Shown here piece after piece: positions 9,154-18,932 of a stretch of DNA of 64,000 bases. How positions within the stretch are numbered: the first letter of the stretch is position 1; every line of letters begins with the position of its first letter. This stretch comes from Corydoras sp. C115 (Eukaryota; Chordata; Actinopteri; Siluriformes; Callichthyidae): NCBI GenBank assembly GCA_019802505.1, contig JAFMOC010000031.1, forward strand, positions 3,416,501 through 3,480,500, in the 5' to 3' direction. Under the pieces are notes generated by a model. It worked only from the letters and a program-made list of their open reading frames with translations. It did no database searches and was not told where the DNA came from. The position numbers were made by a program, and so were the translations under genes.

Positions 9154-11913
9154 ATGGCTCACCTTAATGGGGAAATTGAAAGTGATGATGCAACATATGA
9201 CTGGTCTGTGATGCCAACACGTCTGAATTCATTCCGTGGCTTTCCCAACGTTCCAGAGGTACCTGCTGAAAGGCTGGCCAGGGCTGGCTTCTATTACACT
9301 GGAAAATCAGACGCTGTACGCTGCTTTAGCTGTAAGCACATCATAGAGAACTGGCATGAAGGGGACAGCCCAGTGGAGCGACATAAAGAGGTCTCACCTT
9401 CCTGCATCTTCTTAAAATGCGCTCATCGCATAAACCCCTTAGATGAAGGTCATTCCGTCTACGATGAGGAAGCCGAAAGCATGGCTTTCAGGTTGCGTAC
9501 GGGTGAGGTGTATGATGAGCAGCCCATTTTTCCCAAGATTCCTCACATGAAGAGTGAAGACGCCCGATTTGACTCCTTTATAAACTGGCCCTCAGATTCC
9601 CCAGTCCATCCCATCGACCTGGCGCAGGCTGGGTTGTTTTATTTGCCTGAGGGCAACATTCATTTCGACAGGGTGCAGTGCTTCTGCTGTGGGGGAATGC
9701 TGGTTGGCTGGGAGGAAGGTGATGACCCATGGGGAGAACATGCCAGGATCTACAACAACTGCTTCTTCATTCTTGGGCATGATGTCGGGAACATACCATC
9801 AGAGCAGTCAAGACAGAGAAGCAGGACCAATACAAACCCGACGGAGTCGTTTATGGGTCGTTTAGCGAGCTTTAATGACCGGGGGCATCCGAACGACCCT
9901 GAAAGGCTTGCTAGAGCTGGCTTTTATAGCACTGGTAAGGCTTTCAACATGGCATCCTGTGTTATTTGTTTTCCTGTTCTATTGTTCTATTATTATAACA
10001 CCCAGACATGGTGTCTGGGTGTTTAGTTTCCACTGCTCAGATCAGGTCTGAGTGCAGTGTACTTGTACTGTAGTTCAGAATCATATGAAAACATATTTAA
10101 AATTGTAAAATATTAATGCTGCTGTTTGTTTAGGACAAGGTGATCGTGTGATTTGTTTTAAATGTGGAGGAATTCTTAAAAACTGGCAGCCAAATGAGGA
10201 TCCTTGGGAGGAGCACGCCAGGCATTATCCAGGGTAAATACTACTATTATGAACCATCACTTAAAACATGATGATATTGTTTCTACATTAAATATCATTT
10301 TTAGTTCCACTTATTATATAGCTTCACTTTATACTTTTACAACTACAGACTGTAGTTCATCTGTCTTTGTGTCTGTTGTTAATCCTCTTTTACAGCCAGG
10401 ATCACAACAAAGCAGGTACTATTTGAATGGTGGCTGGTTCTCAGTATTGCAGTTACACAAGCTGTGTAGACACACCTACTGCATTGCTCCTCAATATTAA
10501 TGTAAATTCAGATACAGTAGCTCATCTGTTGCAGTGTTTGTCATCCCATAAACCTTAAATCAATGCTAAGGATTCAGGTGACTGGACATTTTTGGTTAAT
10601 GGCTTATTTTCTGTCTACCAAAGTTATGAAATGTTAAAAACTTACACGACACCACCACATCAGTGTAGCTGCAGTTTTGAGAGTCATCCACCACCCAAAT
10701 AATAACTACTCCATGGTGGTCTTTTGAGAGTTCTATCAATACATAAGTATGGTTTGTATAGAAACAGATGGACAACAGTCCAGCAGTGATGCAAAGATGT
10801 TTAAAACCTCAGCAGCACTGCTGTGTCTGATCCACTTGTACCAATACAGCACAACACACACACAAAATCAACCAAAGCCCAGATAATACCTGCTCTGTGG
10901 TGTTCCTGAGCCTTGAACAACTGTGTATGCAGAGGAATCTGTAAGTCATTTCATTGATGTCCACAGATGCAGTTTCCTACTCAGGGAGAAAGGACAAGAA
11001 TTTATTAATAATGTTCAGCTGAGAAAATCAGGTGCCAGTTCCTCAGTAAGTAAAGCTGTTTATTCTGTTTAAGATTTTTTTATTTGACTAAATCAGGTGA
11101 TCAATTATAATACTAAATCTATATATGTCTATTCCACAGAATGGATTAACCAAGCATGAAAGTAAGTTCTTTTTTATTTTATTTTTTTTTAGCTGCTTTA
11201 TTATATATTATTTTTTTACTTTGCCGAATTGTGTTTCTCTTATGTTCTATTTTTCTCATGTGTGGCAGCATCAAGTGTTATGCAGTCAGAGATCGCTCAG
11301 AAAGCTGTGGAAATGGGCTTTGAACCAGTTAAAGTGGAAAGGACAATTTTGGAAAAGATCCGTAGGACCCGTTTGGGTTACCTCACTGTGGAGGAACTCG
11401 TTAATGACATCACAAGTGGTAAATTTGAAAGTGATGCTCATGCAAGTCCAAGTACTCAAAGTAAGTACATTTATTTGAAGCTGCTAATTTAATTTCCATG
11501 ATGACTTTACTGCATGTTTACATTTACATTCAATCATTTAGCAAGTCATTTTATCCAAAGTGACTTACAAATTTGGGCTCCTTCGGAGAATTGACTCCTC
11601 TGGGACATGCTGAATATGATTAGAGTCTGATAATTTTTTTTTTTTTGTATAATTTGCGCATTTGTATTTGTAACTTAAGCTCTGTTTGCACTCTTATATG
11701 ATTCTCCTCTGTGTTTTAGGTGAGGACCCTCTGAAGAAACTAGAGAAACTCCAGTTTGAAAAGCTCTGTAAAGTTTGCATGGACAGGGACATCTCTATTG
11801 TCTTTGTCCCTTGTGGACATCTGGTCACTTGTAAGACGTGCTCGGATTCTCTTAACAAGTGTCCCATCTGCTGTGCTCCGATCACACAGAAAATCAAGAC
11901 CTACTGCTCATAA
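9154..11913 (+). CDS. xiap: xiap (BIRC4), X-linked inhibitor of apoptosis E3 ligase
   Basis: Cytosolic caspase-3/7/9 inhibitor and RING E3 ubiquitin ligase, also active in NOD2/RIPK2 signalling. Exons: 9154-9934, 10134-10233, 10967-11045, 11140-11161 (22 nt), 11269-11460, 11720-11913; 455 residues predicted, against 497 in human. BIR1 about 22-89 (zinc ligands C57, C60, H77, C84); BIR2 137-206 (C176, C179, H196, C203); BIR3 236-306 (C268, C271, H288, C295); UBA about 340-385; RING at the C-terminus (CKVCMDR ... VPCGHLVTC ... CPIC). There is no CARD between UBA and RING, which excludes BIRC2/3. The linker before BIR2 keeps an aspartate (RTGEVYDE) where human XIAP D148 blocks caspase-3. In BIR3 the position of human W323 is H291. 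Start: ATG 17 nt after a clear acceptor. Poly(A) signals AATAAA at 12128, 12144 and 12151. Confidence 0.95.
10310..10920. repeat. Decayed teleost interspersed repeat in xiap intron
   Basis: Phrases such as CAGCACTGCTGTGTCTGATC, CCACCACCCAAATAATAACT and ACCTGCTCTGTGGTGTTCCTG are familiar from a widespread fish repeat. Here they appear as several rearranged pieces. The class is not assigned. Confidence 0.5.
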
Positions 11914-12127
11914 TCTCTGGTGTAGTTACACTGACAACTGCTGCTTCCACAATCTATTAATCTAGAGCATCTCCTCTAATGCTATTTGTATATATATACA
12001 ACATAACTGACTTGTGTATATATAAATTAATAATTGTATTATATAATATATTCTAGAGAATGACTTTAATTATTTGCCTTAAATCTTGTTTATAAGAACA
12101 CTGTTTAGAAATAGACCTAATCATTCA

Positions 12128-12156
12128 AATAAATTACATTTTCAATAAACAATAAA
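12128..12156 (+). terminator. xiap: xiap polyadenylation signal cluster
   Basis: Three AATAAA hexamers (12128-12133, 12144-12149, 12151-12156), about 215-240 bp after the xiap stop. From here to 12758 no gene is visible. Confidence 0.7.
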
Positions 12157-12758
12157 AATTGAGTTAAATTACCTGTTTTCTGGATCTACTAGAGTCTGTG
12201 CACTACAACCCTTCCGCTGCACCAAGGAAAAGCTCTTGGGCACCGAACACTAGATCCGTAGTAGTTTCCTGTGAAATGCATTTAAATGGAAATTTAAGTC
12301 CAAAGATGCTGCCACACAGTTAATTCATGTAAGACAAAGTGCCTTTCTGTGATAGATAAGCTATTTTTATTCATCAAACTCTACCACCTAATTTATGTTC
12401 AGTCCTCTGGTTTGATTTAAAAACCCTTTGAATCAGTTTCATATTTCTGTTTGCAAATCATGTCAGAGCTATAGCTGTATTTTTCAATAATAGAAACAAT
12501 AAACACAGCAGAATAAACAGTCGATTACAAAAAAACCTTGTTTCTTTGGATTATTATTCAAGTTTTGCGGATCACCACACAACTTTCACACATTAACGTG
12601 TGTAATAACTAATGAACAGATTTTTTTTTAATCAGTAATTTGGTAAACTCAGTGAAGATCTGAAAATAAAAGCGTATGGAGGTTTGTTTTCATCTTAACG
12701 TGAATCACTTAGAATATAACATGACATTTAAGACGAGATGCACAAACTTTTATACATT

Positions 12759-13107
12759 CATTCATTATCTCCCGCTTTATCCTCTATTAGGGTCGTGGTG
12801 GGGTTCCCCATGCCCATCCAGGGGAGAACGTCCCGGGCGCTGGGCAGATAGACCCAGGACAGGGCACCAATCCATCACTGGGCACACACTCACTCACACA
12901 GACAGACACACTCTATATGGGGCAATTTTTTGAGAATTCAATTGACATAATCCATGTTTTTGGACTGTGGGAGGAAACCGGAGAACCCGGAGGAAACCCA
13001 CGCAGACACGGGGAGAAAATGGAAACTCCACCCAGATGGGGATTCGAACCGGGAATCCCTAGCGCTGAGAGGCGAACGTGCTAACCACTAAGCCACCGTG
13101 CCACCCC
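12759..13107 (-). mobile_element. Full-length DANA/V-SINE-like SINE
   Basis: Minus-strand copy with a perfect 12-bp target-site duplication, CTTTTATACATT (12747-12758 and 13108-13119). Confidence 0.92.
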
Positions 13108-13440
13108 CTTTTATACATTAGACTGAATAAACCCTGGCCACCTGCAGGTGGCGCACAGAGATTAGAGAGATTTGTAGTGATTGTAACGCCCTGAATTTAG
13201 AATCTATTTATTCGACAAGTTTTCAAGTTCACAATAAACGTACTAGTTAAACTGAAAAGGAAAACATGTCACATTTGTTTATTTGTTAATTTACTAATCA
13301 GGGTTGTTTCTTTGCAGGTTTAATTGCACGTTCTCTCCTGTTCTGCATTTTTACTCTACTGTAATTATTAACCTGTACTCCATAAAGGAACCTGATAAAG
13401 ACGATAAACAAAGTCTTTATAATAAGTTTGAATGAGAGGA

Positions 13441-13775
13441 GCGGTGGTTTAGTGGTTGGCATGTTCTCCTCTCAGCACTAGGGATTCCCGGTTCGAATCC
13501 CCATCTGGGTGGAGTTTCCATGTTCTCCCCGTGTCTGCGTGGGTTTCCTCCGGCTTCTCTGGTTTCCTCCCACAGTCCAAAAACATGGATCAAGTTAATT
13601 GAGTTCTCCAAATTGCCCCATATAGAGTGTGTTTGTGTGAGTGAGTGTGTGCCCAGCGATGGATTGGCGCCCTGTCCTGGGTGTATCTGCCCAGCGCCCG
13701 AAACGTTCTCCCCTGGATGGGCATGGGGAACCCCACCGCGACCCTAATAGAGGATAAAGCGGGAGATAATGAATG
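13441..13775 (+). mobile_element. DANA/V-SINE-like SINE
   Basis: Plus-strand copy beginning GCGGTGGTTTAGTGG (first few head bases lost), with (GAAT)n tail. Flanked by the 10-bp duplication AATGAGAGGA (13431-13440 and 13776-13785). Confidence 0.92.
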
Positions 13776-13889
13776 AATGAGAGGAATAAGGCTTAACGTA
13801 CAGGTTCATAGTAACAATAGTAGAGAGGGTTTTTTTTTCTAAAGTAAAGATAACCTTTCTAGGTTACTTTTTGTAATACTGTAATTATA

Positions 13890-14955
13890 TTAGTGGTTAG
13901 CATGTTCTCCTCTCAGCGCTAGGGATTCCCTGTTCGAATCCCCATCTGGGTGGAGTTTTCATGTTCTCCCCGTGTCTGCGTGGGTTTCCTCCGGGTTTTC
14001 CGGTTTCCTCCCACAGTCCAAAAACATGTCAATTGAGTTCTCCAAATTGCCCCATACAGAGTGCGTATGCGTGCGTGAGTGTGTGCCCAGCGATGGATTG
14101 GCGCCCTGTCCTGGTTCTATCTGCCCAGCGCCCGAGACGTTCTCCCCTGAATGGGCATGGGGAACCCCACTGTGACCCTAATAGAGGATAAAGTGGAAAA
14201 TAATGAATGGAGTTTCCATGTTCTCCCCGTGTCTGCGTGGGTTTCCTCCGGGTTCTCCGGTTTCCTCCCACAGTCCAAAAACATGGATCAAGTCAATTGA
14301 ATTCTCAAAATTGCCCCATACAGAGTGTGTCTGTGTGAGTGAGTGTGTGCCCAGCAATAGATTGGCACCCTGTCCTGGGTGTATCTGCCCAGCGCCCGAA
14401 ACGTTCTCCCCTGGATGGGCATGGGGAACCCCACCGTGACCCTAATAGAGGATAAAGCGGAAGATAATGAATGGAGTTTCCATGTTCTCCCCGTGTCTGC
14501 GTGGGTTTCCTCCGGTTTCCTCCCACAGTCCAAAAAGATGGAACAAGTCAATTGAGTTCTCCAAATTGCCCCATATAGAGTGTGTGTGCGATGGATTGGC
14601 GCACTGTCCTGGGTCTATCTGCCCAGCGCCCGAAACGTTCTCCCCTGGATGGGCATGGGGAACCCCACCGTGACCCTAATAGAGGATAAAGCGGAAGATA
14701 ATGAATGGAGTTTCCATGTTCTCCCCGTGTCTGCGTGGGTTTCCTCCGGTTTCCTCCCACAGTCCAAAAACATGGAACAAGTCAATTGAGTTCTCCAAAT
14801 TGCCCCATATAGAGTGTGTGTGCGATGGATTGGCGTCCTGTCCTGGGTGTATCTGCCCAGCGCCCGAAACGTTCTCCCCTGGATGGGCATGGGGAACCCC
14901 ACCACGACCCTAATAGAGGATAAAGCGGGAGATAATGAATGAATGAATGTATTAT
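13890..14955 (+). repeat. Head-to-tail SINE-body array upstream of gpr151
   Basis: One truncated tRNA-like head (TTAGTGGTTAGCATG, 13890) is followed by four SINE bodies starting at GGAGTTT (about 13952, 14209, 14473, 14707). Units are about 257, 264, 234 and 230 bp. Each unit end (GATAATGAATGG) is fused to the next body without a new head. Units 3 and 4 share deletions (the GGGTTCTCC segment; GTGTGTGCGATGGATTGG), so they arose by duplication rather than independent insertion. The array ends about 250 bp before the gpr151 ATG. Confidence 0.88.
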
Positions 14956-15043
14956 TTGGCCTCGAGAAGACGCAAAGCCTTCAGTCCAAACGAAATCAGA
15001 CGGTAACTGTGTTGGGGGGGGAGTCTGTCAATCAAACAGTGCC

Positions 15044-15055
15044 TTTATAATAAAG
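15044..15055 (+). promoter_or_regulatory. gpr151: Candidate TATA element of gpr151
   Basis: TTTATAATAAAG lies about 150 bp before the gpr151 start codon in otherwise GC-richer sequence, a plausible TATA box for this intronless gene. The 5' UTR would begin at about 15075-15085. Confidence 0.5.
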
Positions 15056-15201
15056 GGCAGAGTGCGCGAGCGCTTTGGGAGCTCCATCCGTGAGTCCTGT
15101 GCGCCTGACGGAACAAACCAGCGAACAGGGCAGAGCTTCTGAGTGTGTTCGTGTTCGTTAGTTTTAATCTGTAAGGACGGTCGTGAGGCGACTCAACGGA
15201 A

Positions 15202-16455
15202 ATGAATCAAGTGCACAGCGGGAATTTCAGCGCGTCTAACGGCACCGTGAACCGGCGCGCGTTCCTGGACAGGGGCGCGTATCAGCACCTGCAGCCGGGT
15301 GACCTGAGGGTGCTGGTGCCCTCGCTGCTCGGCGTGATCTGCGTGCTCGGCTTCGTCGCCAACGCCACGGCGGTCGGGGTGCTCGTTGGCAACGCGCGTA
15401 AAAGCAAGCTGTCCCTGATCAACGCGCTCATCCTGAACCTCCTGATGGCGGACGGCTTCCTGCTCGCCTTCGCGGTCCCGTTCAAAGCCACGGCGTACTC
15501 CCGCGCGGGCTGGACTTTGGGTCTGGTGGTGTGCAAGACGTGCGACTGGTCCGTGCACGCCTGCATGGCGGCCAAAAGTTTCACGTTGGCCGTCATGGCC
15601 AAGGCGTGCTACAGGTATGTGAGCAACCCGACCAAGCAAGTCGCGATCCGGTGCAAAACCATCGCCGTGGTCCTGCTCTTCACCTGGATCCTGGCTTGCG
15701 TGCTTCCACTGCCGCATTGGCTGTTTGCACAGCTGGATCGGGACGACACAAGGCAGCTGTGCGTCCAGGTGGTGCCGCAGAAGGCGCGGGACTTCATGTC
15801 CGTCTACGTGAAAGCGTATCCGCTGCTGGCGTTTTGCGCGCCGCTGAGCTTCGCGCTGCTTTACTTCTGGCGGGCGTACGGTCGATGTCAGCGCCGATGC
15901 ACCAAGAGCCAAAACCTGCGAGCTCAGATCCGCTCCCGCAAGCTGACCCTGATGCTGTTTGGGCTGACCGTGGCCATGGCGAGCCTGTGGCTGCCGCATT
16001 GGGTAGCCTGGATCTGGATGCGCCACGCGGAGGACAGCGAGGGATCGGCGCCGCCGGCGCTCTTCGCTGTGGCCGCGCAGATTCTCACCTTCGTCCTGTC
16101 GCTTGCAAACCCGCTCATCGTGCTCGCACTCTCGGAGGAATTCCGCGAAGGCTACAAAGGGCTGTGGAGGCGCCTCACACTGCGCAAGCACCCACCCAAA
16201 CAACCCAAACCCGGGCCGCACGCCCCGACTGCGCCCAGATCGCCCACTCCGAGACCGGAGGCCTCAGCGCATCTGCCCCCACAGCCCCAACCCGACAAGC
16301 AGCCCGACGAGGAGAGCCTCGGTAACGGCACCAAAGATGGATTCGTGCCTCCTGACGTCGAACAGTTTTGGCAAGATCGTGAGGGGGGCTCCCTGTCCCA
16401 AGAAAACGATCCGGTGCCCTGGGAGCATCAGGACGCCAAAGAGTCCAAACAATAA
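15202..16455 (+). CDS. gpr151: gpr151, habenula-type orphan class A GPCR
   Basis: Single-exon, 417-residue seven-helix receptor. Human GPR151 has 419 residues and is expressed mainly in habenular neurons, at axons and presynaptic sites (family knowledge). N-glycosylation sites NFS (8-10) and NGT (13-15). TM1 about 36-60, TM2 70-95, TM3 111-135, TM4 153-172, TM5 202-224, TM6 247-271, TM7 284-310. Cysteines C111 and C187 can form the TM3-ECL2 disulfide. The DRY site reads KAC (134-136) and the NPxxY site NPLIV (303-307); both are similarly unusual in human GPR151. The C-terminus is proline-rich and ends in the family motif DVEQFW ... ENDPVPWEHQD. The gene is far more GC-rich than its flanks, giving long antisense frames that are artefacts. 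Poly(A) signal AATAAA at 16465-16470, only 10 bp after the stop. It converges on tcerg1. Confidence 0.95.
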   Translation: MNQVHSGNFSASNGTVNRRAFLDRGAYQHLQPGDLRVLVPSLLGVICVLGFVANATAVGVLVGNARKSKLSLINALILNLLMADGFLLAFAVPFKATAYSRAGWTLGLVVCKTCDWSVHACMAAKSFTLAVMAKACYRYVSNPTKQVAIRCKTIAVVLLFTWILACVLPLPHWLFAQLDRDDTRQLCVQVVPQKARDFMSVYVKAYPLLAFCAPLSFALLYFWRAYGRCQRRCTKSQNLRAQIRSRKLTLMLFGLTVAMASLWLPHWVAWIWMRHAEDSEGSAPPALFAVAAQILTFVLSLANPLIVLALSEEFREGYKGLWRRLTLRKHPPKQPKPGPHAPTAPRSPTPRPEASAHLPPQPQPDKQPDEESLGNGTKDGFVPPDVEQFWQDREGGSLSQENDPVPWEHQDAKESKQ

Positions 16456-16464
16456 GAGACTGTA

Positions 16465-16470
16465 AATAAA
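16465..16470 (+). terminator. gpr151: gpr151 poly(A) signal
   Basis: AATAAA 10 bp after the TAA stop, which would give a very short 3' UTR. Later AATAAA motifs (for example near 17687) could serve a longer form. Confidence 0.5.
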
Positions 16471-18219
16471 AACAACTTGCCATCACCCTGACTGCTTCAT
16501 TTCATAATCTGGTGAGCCCACAGCAAGATTATACAGGACGAGCATGAGAACCTCAACTCTCCAACCTCCTTTCTACAAACCTCTGCTTTGGTATTTCATT
16601 TCGATTGCATACGTGACCCGAATTTCCACAAAAAAAAATTCAGCCTACCTTAAAGGTGCTCGTTTCCATCATGCCTGTGCGAGCTGGACTCCTGGTTTGA
16701 ATAGTCGTGCATTAGTCCTCTAAGGAACATCCTGGTGCTTCTTGTGTAGAATTTGTATGTTCTCCTGGTGTCTGTGGGTTTCCTCCATGAGCTCAGGTTT
16801 CCATCCTGTCTAAAACATACTGGTAGATAAATCAGACATACATTAGTGACAACCTTGGCACAGGTGTGTAATTCATTTCCTAATAATATATCATTTTAAA
16901 GGTGACCCAGTGATTTTAGGCTGCTGGTAGTTTACAGGGTAAATGTAGACATCCTTTACATTTCGGGTCATTACACCAGCCCCTATAAAAAAAGAATATA
17001 AAACATGCAGACAAACATGCCCAAACATTCATCAGTTACAACAAAGTGACCTCACTAAGACCATATTATTAATACTTTTACTATAGCGCACTACACTCTG
17101 TAGGTTGCATTCAATCAGTAAAGTGAGAATTATTTTTAAACTAAAATCATTTTACAGAATAACAGAAATAACTTGCAGAGATTACATTGCTGATCCATAA
17201 CAAGCACCCAGCTTGGTGAAGAATGGCATCTTCTCAATGCCACAATGAACTGATCACATCACATCACTATTCATATAAACGTTTTTTGTAGTAGACGTCA
17301 TACAGTAAATAGCCACAAATTAAAATGTTTTTTGTAAAACAAAAAGTTCTCTGTCCCTTTTAAAACTTTCCTGATGCTCCCATTTCTTTGCTCATGCTCA
17401 TACAGTTTTGAAACCTGTAAACATAAGTGACCTGTTTTGGTTAGATACACTCCCCTAGAGAGACTGAATTTACATTCAATTGTAAGTAATTAATGTCTAC
17501 TTGTTTAATATTTAAAAATGATATATTAATAATATATATTATCTGTACATTTCAAAATAATTTAGTTTTTGAAAACATGAATTAAACCTTCAAATACGAA
17601 TCAAATACAAAGTAAACTTGCCCACAAATAGAAGTGTTACTGTTTGTTAAAATAAGAGATGTTTTGTAATAGTTTTGATCTTAAATAAAATATGACGTTG
17701 CAAACAAAAAACCTGTGGACTGTTCTTACTGTTAATTATCTGAGGTACAATATATGGACAAAGGTATATTGGCAAAAGGAAGCTAAGGATCGAGCCACCA
17801 GGTGGAAGGATGAGATAAAAGCCAAAGAGGAGGTTTATGGATGCAGTGAAGGAGGTTCTGCATGTGTTTGGGGTGACAGAGGAGGAAACATTGAATAGGG
17901 CAGGATGATGAGCCCTATTAGAAAATGCTGAAAGATAATTAAATATACATGAAATTGGGGCTTTTACACACTTCATACATTATTGTCATGCTGAAACAGT
18001 AAAGGGAACTTCCCAAAACCATTCCCACAAAGTTTGTGAAATACAGAAGTTAAATATTCAAAGGCTTAATTTCTACAAATAATCCAGCTAAATTTGGGAA
18101 CAAAGCACTTGGTTCTAATATTTGTCCATATAGTGTAATAAAAGCTGATTGATCAGAATCCACCAACCTAACCAAAATAAATCAAGCTTGTTAAATATGT
18201 AAAAAAGAAAAGAAAAGGT
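16471..18219. other. gpr151-tcerg1 convergent intergenic region
   Basis: AT-rich, no gene seen. A very decayed SINE core (about 16740-16830, with TATGTTCTCCTGGTGTCTGT and GGTTTCCTCC) is the only recognisable element here. Just beyond, at about 18397-18419, an 11-bp-arm palindrome (GGTTGTCATTT) lies in the presumed tcerg1 3' UTR. Confidence 0.6.
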
Positions 18220-18225
18220 TTTATT
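18220..18225 (-). terminator. tcerg1: Candidate tcerg1 poly(A) signal
   Basis: TTTATT on the plus strand (AATAAA in the gene sense), about 710 bp past the stop codon. It is one candidate; others may be used. Confidence 0.4.
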
Positions 18226-18932
18226 CCAGTCAACTTTTACAGAAATGTTTTTGCTCCAAAAAATATTTTAACAATTACCATTAAATAATTAAATCTTAAT
18301 AACAGCAAAACGTTAACTGCCACTGACTAAATGACAAATGGATATTGAAATTAAAACACCTAACAATTAATTAAAAAATATTTTACATTATAACCAGGTT
18401 GTCATTTAAAATGACAACCGAAAAACAAAAACTGTGATTGTAACCGAAAAGCTAAACAATTATAACCAGATGATCAGAAAAAAATGGGGGATCAATCCAG
18501 TTTTAAAAGAGGTCAAATTAATAGAATGGAGTGTGGCAACCATGTCAAAGTCACAGGAACTGTTAAAAGTACAATAAACCAGGCCTTCAGTCAGTTCTTT
18601 TGTAGTCCATTCTGCTTGGTTTATGGCCTCAGTTGGCAATACTAATGCACATGTTCATGCCAGAGGGATCAGGTGGGTATAGAGAATTGGAAAGCTTCCC
18701 ACCCTATGTCCAGTTTGGACATTCATTCTCAGACTGGAACTAAAGGTCATTAACACACCTCCTTACACTGTCATTTAGCTGTTCTGAGAAAGAAATCTGA
18801 ACAGAAAACACACGATGGTACCATATTCTGAGCACAGGGCCGCTTATCTTTGGAAAGCAAAAGATCTACGCAGACAAAGCAGCCGAAATCCACCAGTGTC
18901 CAAAGCAGGAGGTCTGGAATGTGGGAGAGGAA

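Noticed and set aside
9935..10026. Extension of the xiap second-exon frame past ACTG/GTAAGG
   Set aside because: This is intron read-through; the frame continues correctly only by splicing to 10134, which completes BIR3.
15193..16221. 342-codon frame antisense to gpr151 (and other 100-264-codon frames in this gene)
   Set aside because: The gpr151 gene is GC-rich, which removes stop codons from other frames; the plus-strand frame has clear receptor homology and the others none.
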